Position numbers and translations under genes: made by a program. Below, one piece after another: positions 26,801 through 37,961 of a stretch of 64,000 nt of DNA (position 1 is the stretch's first letter; the number at the start of each line of letters is the position of its first letter). This DNA is from Bagarius yarrelli (Eukaryota > Chordata > Actinopteri > Siluriformes > Sisoridae): contig VCAZ01000001.1 of assembly GCA_005784505.1 (NCBI GenBank), forward strand, positions 3,535,097-3,599,096, written 5' to 3'. The notes under the pieces were generated by a model, which searched no databases, had not been told where the DNA came from, and saw only the letters and a list, made by a program, of their open reading frames with translations.

Positions 26801-29800
26801 ATCGTAATATTATTTTGAGGCCCTTGCCAATACTGTTGTCCCAAGTTAACTAATGACCAAAAGTTCACATATCGTCTGTTTAGCCTGATCTAATTTAGAA
26901 GCTTTTCAACGAACATATTAACATATTACATATCAGATCTTATGTAAATCTTTATGTGAGTCATTGATCAACCAGCAAAATCCTTAAAATTCGACTGATC
27001 AAGCTGTAGGAAGCAAAACTACATAGATTGTAGACTGCTCACCGTCTTTCCATTCTCAGTTTAGCAAAAATAAGAAGTGACCCATTCTTGCTGGCACAGT
27101 CAGATGCCACTTTACAGCTTTTACAACCCCCTTGCGAACTGACCCCTCCAGGAGGCCGCGAGGCCGAAAAACGGCCCGGAATGGAGGCTTACCACCCTGC
27201 CGGATGATCCATAGATGTTCATGAAACTGTTAGTGGGACATTTTTTCCACAAAAACAGGACTTTGTCATATTCTTCTCTATTCCTGGTGGTTCCTTCAGA
27301 GCCACGGAGGCATTGAGGGAAGGCACCCCGCCCAGGAGGCCCCGGGGGCCCGTGGCTGGGGCCCAGTTTTAAGCCTGATTAAAAACCCATGATTTTTCTT
27401 TTTTTTTTTTAAACCTGGTTGTTTCTCCAGAGCCCCAGAGGCATGGAGGGGAGGCCAGGGAGAAGCACCCCATCCCTGGGGCCCCAGGGCCAGCTGCTGG
27501 GGCCTGGTTTTCAACCTGATAAAAACCCATGACTTTGTCACTTTTTGTGATATCTGGTCGTTCCTCCAGAGCCCCAGAGGCATGGAGGGGAGGAGTAGGA
27601 TAGGCAGCCTGCCCAGGGGGCCCCGTGGCCAGGTTTTCAGCCTGTTATAAATCCATGACTTTTTTCGAAAACAGACTGCTTTACATGACCTTCTCAGTAT
27701 TAAGGGCTAGACTGATTTATAAAGAAAGGTAATTATGTAAAGAATGTGTTTGGACGGAAAGGTGTGGTGACCATAGCCTTCCTGTGCTAGCAGGAGAGGA
27801 AAGAGTGTACCGAAAACCACAGGGTGCCTTGTTAACTTCTGGCTTCCTTGGCAGGCCCGTGAGGTTTTCCTGCAGTTCTTTCTAAACTTTTCTGTTCAAT
27901 TCGACACTTATACTTTGTCATTCTTATTGGTGCGTAGCTTTCGGTTTTGCTGAAACGCCATTTAGTACGCTATGCTAGTATAAAAATAGCATCAGAAGTT
28001 TTGTCAGACAGGAATGTCCCAACAAACCTGTTTGGTTACACTGAAGGCGAAAAACAATAGGAAGGACGATCAAAATCAAAACTCTTTTCACCAAGACACT
28101 TTGACATTTTTTTGGTCCTTGGTGTATATTTCTTGTTTACAGATTAGTTCCTGGATGCCCCATGGCTGAGGTAAATAGGTCAGGCTATGCTTGACAGGAC
28201 TGTTTCTATCATATTTTTAATTCCTTTTCTTAAGCCGTTTTCTGTGTTTAGGCGAAGGAGGAGTCGGTAACTTGCAGTGTGGGAGGCAGGCCTGCTATTT
28301 GTATGCCATTACCTCACTGACAAAGTGTTTGTTTTGCTTTAGTCATGCTTGGCTGTGCTATCAAGTCCAACTTTATATATAATCCATTGCTTTTCATCTG
28401 CATTTTTCATCACACTACACAATATGTTGTCAAATATCATTTTTTTTAGCGCATGCCTTATATGAGCCGTATAACCGCCGAATAAGTATATAAGTATAAG
28501 TATATTCAATTCATTGTCATTGTGCAAGGTACATGTACAGAGCCAATGAAATGCATTTTTCGCATATCCCATCGTAAGTTGGGGTCAGAGCGCAGCTATG
28601 ATACAGCGCCCCTGGAGCAGGAGGGGTTAAGGGTCTTGCTCAAGGACCCAACAGTGGTTGACTTGCTGGAGGTGGGGCTTGAACCCAGGTGTTTCTGGTC
28701 TTCAGATTAACAACCTTAGCCATTTGAGCCACCCTGCTCCTGAATAAGTCAAAGAAGTTAGTTCCCTTTTGGCTAGGTTTGACTGCAGTAGTGTTTTTCT
28801 ATATTAAATAATATTGCACCATCCTGGAGGTCTGACAACAAGCTAGACTGAGTTAATGTGACGCCAGACAGTTTACACAAACAGGGTTTTTCAGTCCAGC
28901 TCAAACAATAAGCCACCATGGACCCACATCATAAATCCTACCACATCAAGATAATGGAGCTTTCTGTTACTTGTGGGATTTTTTTTCACAGCACACGCAG
29001 GGCAGATCAGGGTAATAAAGCACCCTACAGTTCTCCTATATCAACATTCAATGCATTTGAAAGCTACCAAAAGGGGCTTAACGTTGAAGCATGTTGTCCT
29101 AGCTCTTACCATCGCTTTTGTTTAACTTAATAAGGCTTAAAGAGCCATTTTACTGATCATTCTAACCTCAACAGAAAGTGTGTGGTGTAGTTAATTACCC
29201 TGCCGAGCTCGTGTGGTTTTGGAATCCCTTCATTAGGAAAGTCTTGTGGGTTATAAATGGGTCTTTTCACTCATGTTTGCCATTGCTTGCATGGAAACCG
29301 CGTTAGTGTGGGTGAGATAAAAGATTTATGGCCCGATTATATGTGTGTGTGAAGAACTCTTGAGTAGATGTACTGATTTATAGTTTGGAAGCCTCCCAGT
29401 CAGAAACATCAACATGGGTATTACGAAGACGATGACTAATTTTAAGATGCCTACAATCGTGTAACACCTAGACAGCTTACATTCAAATTTAGTTAGTGAA
29501 ATGTTGAGACTCGAGCACAGGTGGTGAGTTGAAAATCCCTTCCTATTGGCACAGGTCCCGAGGCCTAAAATACACTTGGTCGCATAACACCATAGGGGTG
29601 CACTAAAATAGCACCTGTTATTAGGCTAATCTTGGTATGACTAACTCGGTTTGCAAGTGAAGCCATTTCAAGCTTCACGTCCATAAACAGTGAGTGTATC
29701 CAGCTACACATACAGTACCCTCCCAAACCAAACTATTTTTACAACTAAGCATTCATGTCTGAGCGCGACAGAAGCACTTTGATCACAAGGACGCGTCTTT

Positions 29801-32155
29801 TTTTTAATCACTTTCCGCAACTCTTTGAACGTTGCTTATTGTCTCTAGGACTTGCAGTTAATAAATCGGAGGTATATAGGGATTGACACTGGTACAATAT
29901 CTAAGCGTTACGCTACAGCGTGAAAGTCCTTGTGTGTCAATGGGTTTGCAATATAGCCTAGGAGAAGAACCTTACCTTATAAGGAGCCTCATGACTTCTG
30001 TGCCGCAAAGCTTTCAAAGCTTTGTTTTAAGCAGTCCAGATTGTGAAGGCAGACCTGCTCCTCTCTGCCTCTCTCTTATGACCATGTAAGACCAGAGAGA
30101 ACTTTATGCCGCTGACAATAACAGACCACGATATGACAATCCAGACGTGCCTATGACCTTTTACTCAGTATACAAAGGAATGTATAGCTTATAAGGAATG
30201 TATTAGCAGGTTCCTGCAGCGTTTGAGCTTAAGTATTATAATATTCTGATAATAAGCATCGTTTAAGTTAAGTGAATCAGAACTTACTCATTTGTATTAC
30301 GTCATTTCCTGTATTACACAATACATACCAGAGGCCGCGATGTTTGAATATTTTTCTAATGATTATTCACTGGGATGGGCAGATTTTTATAACTTTTATA
30401 CTGTAGAACCAAGCAACTTGTTCTTGTTGATGACACCTGCAATTTCAAACAGCAGTGCTGCCGTTTTTTTTTTTCCCCTTGATGTTGACCATCTTTTTTT
30501 TCCTCTTTGTTCTTTAGGATGCAGAGAAAGAGAAAGACCTCCGCACTCATCTCAGTTATGAGGAGATCAGACACAATATCGACTTGTATAACGCAGCCAC
30601 ACGAGACCACTTTAAAATGACACTGGTGAGTTACTCCCAGCTTTTTATTACTCTCTTTCACCTCGTCAATAAGTTGTTTTATTCTTTGGTACAATGCAGT
30701 TGATGTTCAAGCTTAATTTCTTCCAACATGTTTAACCCTGTAATTGCTAGTGTGATTTTTGGATTTTAACAAAAGAACATTTGTTATAAAGCTGTATGCA
30801 AAATATTTTTTAAAAATCTTTCAGGTGACCAAATAAGTAAAAAGGAGTGTGTAGTAATTCTAGCAACGACGTGCGTCACATTACAATAAGTCACTTTACA
30901 CTGAAGTATTAGGGCTGGGCGATATGACCTAAAATCAAAACCTCGATTAATTAAACATTTTACCTCCATTTCGAGGTAAAATTTTTTTTTTTTTTTCTTC
31001 TCCCGTTTCTGCCCCCTTTTCTGCCCACCAAAATTTTGGTGAAAATTACTTTTCGAATAATCGTCCAGCCCTACGAAGTATAGATGATAAGTGAAGTTTC
31101 GTTTTAAGACGGTCTGTGTAATGTTTTTACATTTGTTGGACACAACACCTTCATTGTAGTGTTTCTGTCTGTCCTCTCAGAGACGTTACTCATACTGCTC
31201 AACCTTGTGTGTCTCCATGTCTCCAGCCGTGACTCTTTGTGTAGTAATGATAGGACCAGTGTGATGTCAGGAGGTCTGCTTTTGTTTGGTCTTCTGCTTG
31301 ATGAGTCCTGCTGTGTTTTTATGACAGCTCTTTCATTGTGGGATGTCCTGTTTAGAGAAACGTTACAGAGAAAAAGATTTTCGACCTCAATTTTCTGCAA
31401 TGGAGAAACTGCACGCACTCACCATTGTGTGCGGGTTTGGGAGTGCGGGTTTGGTGTGCGGGTTTGTGGGCAGGCGGGTTTTGGGAGTGCGGGTTTGGGA
31501 GTGCGGGTTTGGGAGTGCGGGTTTGGGAGTGCGGAGTGCGTGGGAGTGTGGGAGTGCGGGAGTGCGTGCGCGTTTGGGAGTGCGGGAGTGCGTGCGCGTT
31601 TGGGAGTGCGGGAGTGCGTGCGCGTTTGGGAGTGCGGGAGTGCGTGCGCGTTTGGGAGTGCGGGAGTGCGTGCGCGTTTGGGAGTGCGGGAGCGTGCTTT
31701 TTGGGAGTGCGGAGTGCGGGAGTGCGTGCGCGTTTGGGAGTGCGGGAGTGCGTGCGCGTTTGGGGTGCGAGTGCGGGCGTGGGAGTGCGGGCGTGCAGTG
31801 GCGTGCGCGTTTGGGAGTGTGCGCGTTTGGGTGGGAGTATGCGTGTGGGTTTGTGAGTGAGCTTGCATGTGTGTGCGTGTGTGTGTGTGTGTGTGCGTGT
31901 GTGTGTGTGGGTGTAGATGGTGATCTCAGGCCCCTGTGTTTTGGCTGGTTCAGCACTACTCCTGTGTTCCAGTGTTGTATTTATTTTACAGTGAGTGGAG
32001 CATCAGACCTGCCTTCTGACCTATAATTGCCCCTTCATGTTTTCCCTTTGGCTCTAACATTTGGCCTAACAGACTTAGAGGGATTGTATTCCTGTAATCT
32101 GAGATCCGTCTGGACGCGAAGCTGTCGCTCTTTAACTCTTCTTACACGTACAGAT

Positions 32156-32190
<35 letters not shown>

Positions 32191-35100
32191 CTGTGCACTT
32201 ACTGTAACACACAGACACTCCAGTGTAACTTACACTTGCTGTCAGTGTCTCAGTAGATCAGTGCTGGAAGGAATATAAAGCAGATACAGAGTTAAAAGTC
32301 AGAAGTCGGACTGATACCAGAAAGACCGGAGTTTGATTCCCAGCACTACCACTGTGGGCCCCTGAGCAAGGCCCTTAGGCCTAAATTGCTCAGCTGTATA
32401 AATAGGAGATAAATGTAAGCCGCTCTGGATAAGAGCTTCTGCCAAATGCTGTAAATGTAAATGATTAAAGAGCAGTTTGACAAGAAATCCATTTTAATGA
32501 AATAACTTTTCTGTTTTAATGTTAGCAGAAAAACAGAAAATTATTAAATTAGCCAGTTATTTTCAGTAATATTTACATTTTCTGGCATTTCACACACACG
32601 TCTATCCAGAGCCACTTATCCTCGTTTTTTTTTTTTTTCCTTGTCTGACTGAGCAGTTAAGGGATTAGACCCCCTGCTCAGGGTTGCACTGGTCGCAGCG
32701 TAGTGTGTGTATCAGGATCAGCAGTCTAACACTTTAACCAATCAGCTGCCTCCTCCCTTCTTCGTTTACCTAGCATTTATTAGCATTTACCTGACATTTA
32801 TTATACTACATTTTAATCCACTAAGATATTTAAAGTCTCTTATTTATTATCTCTCTCTCTCTCTCCCTCTCTCTGGTGCCAGAATCACGATGGCGTGTAC
32901 ACAGGCTTCATAAAGGTGCAGCTGGAGCTGCGGCGGCCCATCACAGTGACGGGCGAAATACCGGGGACGACCTCAGCGGAGGCGTTTTATTTACCGCACG
33001 GCTCCATTAACACTCTGCACATCAGCAGCTCCAACACACGGTCCAGCAGGTGATCGAGGCTCTGCTGCACAAGTTCACCGTAGCTGACAACCCAGCAAAG
33101 TTCGCCCTGTACAAACGCTTCCGTCGTGAAGACCATGGTAAGCCAGGAGTGTGTGTGTGTGTGGTGTGTGTGTGTGTGTGTGTGTGTGTTAGAGCTGTGT
33201 ATCGGCAAGAGCCTTACGATAAATTTGTCACATAGAATCTACAGCACAGTAAAATTTGTTTCTTTGCATATCCCATCTTGGAAAGTTGGGGTCAGCGCAC
33301 AGGGTCAGCTATGATACAGCGCCCCTGGAGCAGGAAGGGTTAGACAGTGGCAACAACTCTGCACCCTAACCTTTTGAGCCACCACTGCCCAAAAAGCCAC
33401 CGAAGCTGTGATACATAGGTCACGCTACAATACATCACGATATATGGTGTACAATACAATACATAATGCAATACATTGCGATACTTATAAGAAAAACACA
33501 AAGCTGGAGGCGCCCTTATTTTTTACATCATGTTTGCGACAACTACAGAAGCGAAGCAGGAAGTTGTTTGACACACACAGAGGGTTTTAATTAAATATAA
33601 ACGTTAATTTAAAACAGAATTTAAATATATTTATCGACGCTAGAGTTTGGAATATCGAAAAAAATATCACGATATTTAGTTGTATCGATATTTTTACACA
33701 GCCCTATTGTGTATGTACATAGAAGTCCATATGAACACTGATCCTTATGCTAAAGCGTGTGTGTGTGTGTGTTGTCAGGATGCCAGGCCACCGTTAATCA
33801 AGCAAAATAACATGTGTTTGATGTGTGTGTTTATTTATGGACAGTCTTGGCTCCTGGTGCCTTTAGGTGCTTAGTCCAAGGATATGATTTCTGCCTCTTG
33901 TGCCAAGAATTTCTGAAATAATATTTACAATCACACACACACACATACACACCCACTCGGACGAGTTGTCCACAGTAGAATTTTTTTCTACTGTTGACTT
34001 TTCCCACAGCGCTCTTTGCAAAAACACACACACACACACACGGTCTAGCTTCACAAACTTCCTCTGACCTCCAGATCATGATTTTACAATAAAACTTCTT
34101 TTCCATCAGAAACCATTCCAGATAGCTGTCTGCCGTGTAATCGGGGTTTAAGAATCCTGCTGCCAAAGGCCCACTCTGACGTCAAACACACACACACACA
34201 CACACACACGTCTGTGTGATAAAGTACCTGCGAGTTAGGCTCAGACAGAAACCAGTCCTGTAGTGCTGATCCACTGCCGCATACCACAGTATATGAAGAC
34301 CTTGAGATCCTTGAGTTCATATACACACAGACAGTCGCTCTATTGACCTCAGTACAGTGAGAGACATAACGACTAACTATTAAACAGATCAAGCATAAAG
34401 GGAGATCCAGGATTGGCCAGATGAGTGGAAATGTGTTGACACGGTTGTCTGGATGTCTCCGGTGTGTCTTTCCTGTGGGGACAGGAATGTCTCGAGGCCC
34501 TCAACATTTATTTCTGAAATCCCCTCTAGATGCAATCCAAGAATGAAAAACGTGGGCTGTAGTATGTGAGGAAGACACACACACACACACACACACACAC
34601 ACTCGAGTGCATATAACACTTGTCGTTAAACAGCATGTGTTGAGACCGTGAACTCTTTTAATTAAACACCGTGTCTAGACTAACTAAGCAGCTTTCCGAA
34701 GAATGATGGATTTGAACTCGGGCAGAAAGTTCTGCTACGGAGTTTATTACAGAAAACAGAGCAGCACTTTATTCCAGCCCACATCACAGATGAAAAGTAT
34801 GACCCGTGCGCTGCCAGAGACACCGCAGCAGATCTGCGTTTAGTTAATATGAAATAAAGCTGCCGCATTCATTCCTTCAAAAAATGTTGTTACACAGCGG
34901 TGGAAAAGGTTTATTGCATAATTTATAGAAATATACATTTTATAACAATACAACACTTTAAACTATTGCATCATAAATGTTTCCTGTAGCTATTTACGCT
35001 AAGTTTTTGTTCGTCAGTAATAAAAAGCTATATAGCGCCAATGAATATAGCGCATATTCAAATTGTTCACCGTCGAGTTTTGGATTGTGTTAATAAATAT

Positions 35101-37018
35101 TGTTTTGGTCATATTCGTTTATGGCATTTTGCCAGATACTCTCCTCCAGACTATCTTATATGTCATTTGTACGGCTGAGCAGTTAAGGGCCTTGCTCAGG
35201 GGCCCAGCAGTGACAGCATGGTGCTGGAAATTGAACCCTGGATATTCTGATCGTTGACCAACACCTTAACCACTGAGCTACTATTTGCCATCTATCTTAA
35301 TCAAATAAGTCCATAAGATCCATTTAATTCTATTTTAAAGACACAAATTAGCCGTACTGACGTGATTTTAAAAAAAGAAAAAAGGGACTAAGTGTTATTT
35401 TCATTTCATTTTATTTTTGTTTATACACGAAGAGGAATAGGGGTTAGTATCGTTAAGGCTGTCACAATTATTCAATAATCGTTTTATTAGCCACAAAGGG
35501 AAGCCGTAGTACTTGTAGCACCCTACTTTCAACCAGAGTAAGTGAGTGGAGCGGCGTGATCTGGAAGCCGGAGCATCTGGGGTTTTCTGACACTCCAAGC
35601 GCCGCTCTAATAACGCTCCATCATCAGCGCAACTCATGCTAACGACCCATAATGCAACTGCATAAAACATGAATTAATTAATATACAGATAAACACCACC
35701 GACAGGACACAAAATATGGATTTCCTTAAATACTATTTATTTATAATAAAGTATTTACAGTAGAGCGTTAATAAGGCACAAATTGCAGCGATTATAAAAT
35801 GCTTTGAGTTGCTTTTTTTAATGCTTAATCGTTTTTCACAAATAAATAATTGTCAAAGCCCAAAAACAAACAATTAATCAATAAAGCCAGAAGAAACAGA
35901 CAATAAATCGTCATAATCGCAATTATTTCTTTGACAATTAATTGTCACTCAAATTTGATAATCGTGACAGCCCTAAGTACAGTGAGCTTTAGTACCGTAG
36001 CAGGCTGGAGATCTTCTCAGTGCGCTTGGACCGATGGTGATATGAGTCAGTTTTTTGATTGGTTGTTTTTGTGTTTGATTATTGTTCTATGATCTGTTCC
36101 ACCTCACGTCCTTCCCTTAACCAAAATGTATTGTTAAGTAACTTTGTTTAGAGGCAGTGCGTTGTAACGTAAGTCCAAAGAATTACAACATCTCCATCCA
36201 GTGCTTTGTTTCTCGCAATTTCAGGAAGATGTCATTGGACCAGACGAGTTTATCCTTATTACACGTGACTTGTATGTTTGTGTGGAGGCCTTGACAGTCA
36301 GTGTTTCAACAGGTTTTGGTTTCCGTGGCAACCGAAAGTGTCTGACTTTGTTATTGGTACGTTTTATATGGATTCCAAATAATGGCTTCCTCAATTAAGC
36401 GTAAAAGGGAAATGGTGGTTTAGTGGTTAAGGTGCCTGAACTGCTGATCATGGGTTTAATCCCCAGGATCACCAAAGCTGTCGTAACTGGGAGCTTTAAA
36501 GGGGAATAGTTCATTCTTTCATTAATTACTCACCCCCGTGTTGTTCCAAACCAGTAATACAGTAGTTCTTTTATCTTTAGAACCTAATTTCTCTGGTCCT
36601 CCCATGGACAGCGAGGTTTGAGGTTCACCTTAATTAGGGCCCAGAAAAGTACCACGATGATCGACAAAGTAGTCCATGTGGCATCAGTGGTTTAACTGTA
36701 ATATTACAAAGCTAAGAAAGAACTTTCATTTGCATAAATTACGACTTTATTTCATGTTTTCTGTCTTTTCTGCGTCACTTGCGGTTGCATGGTCACGATA
36801 GTGTGTGTTCAAGGTCGTCATTTTTGCGTTAACTATCCAAAATGTAAGTCAGTCTGGATGGGAGTATTCGCTAAATGCCTGAATAAATAATTGACAGTAA
36901 TAAATACAGTAAAGTTTTATTTGGCACATGTTAAATATCAAGTTTCATGAATTCATTTTAACATTTGTTTTACTTCTTTAGTAAAAAAGTGCCGTGTGTA
37001 TGTGTATGTATGTGTGTA

Positions 37019-37065
<47 letters not shown>

Positions 37066-37084
37066 TGCGTGTGTGTGTGTGTGT

Positions 37085-37123
<39 letters not shown>

Positions 37124-37459
37124 TGTGTATGTGTATGTGTGAGTTATTATTATTGAACACATCTTTGCTGTTCATGTGCTCTGCATGTATTATTTAACTA
37201 ATGTTTGATTGTGTGTGTGTGTGTGTGTGTGTGTGTTGTTTTCCCCCCTCTTACAGTGTGTGTATGTAAGCTGTCAGAGGCTGAGCACCCTCTGCTCCTG
37301 CGTCTGCTGGCTGGGCCCGACCTGGACACACTCAGCTTCGTCCTCAGAGAACAGCAGACAGGAGAAGTCCTGGTAAGAGTTTCAGCGTGTTTCCTGCCTA
37401 TAAAGCTGGACATTAGTGTAAAGAACTGCTTTTTAGAACATGTTTATTAATCTTCACAT

Positions 37460-37500
<41 letters not shown>

Positions 37501-37961
37501 GCTTTCTATCTCTCTCGCTTTCGATCTCTTTCTTTTTTTATATTGCTCGCTTTCTATCTCCCTAACTCTCTCTCTCTCTCTTCTATCTCTCTATCTCTCT
37601 CTTTCTTTTTCTTTCTCTCTTTCTATCTCCCTCTCGTTGTATCTTTCTCCCTTTCTTTCTATTTCCCTCTATTTCTATCCCCCCCTTTCTATCGATCACA
37701 CTCTCTCTTTCTTTCTCTTTCTCTTTCTCTTTCTGTCTCCCTCCCTTTCTTTCTATCTCCCTCTATTTCTACCCCCCTCCCCCCCCCCCCCTCCCTCTCT
37801 CTCTCTGTCTACAGTGGGATGCGTTTTCCATCCCAGAGCTGCACAACTTCTTACGAATCCTGGACAAAGAGGAACAGGACCAGGTCCGTGTCATAACCAT
37901 GCGCTACAACATCTACAGAAAGAAGCTGGAAGAGGCACTTAAAGCAACTAGCAATCATAAT

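Noticed and set aside
31159..31860. Several 150-230-residue overlapping open frames on both strands
   Set aside because: All arise from the 26-bp GC-rich minisatellite and change with frame in a repetitive way; no family resemblance.
35401..35670. 89-residue minus-strand frame
   Set aside because: It lies inside the hAT-like element and has no recognisable domain.
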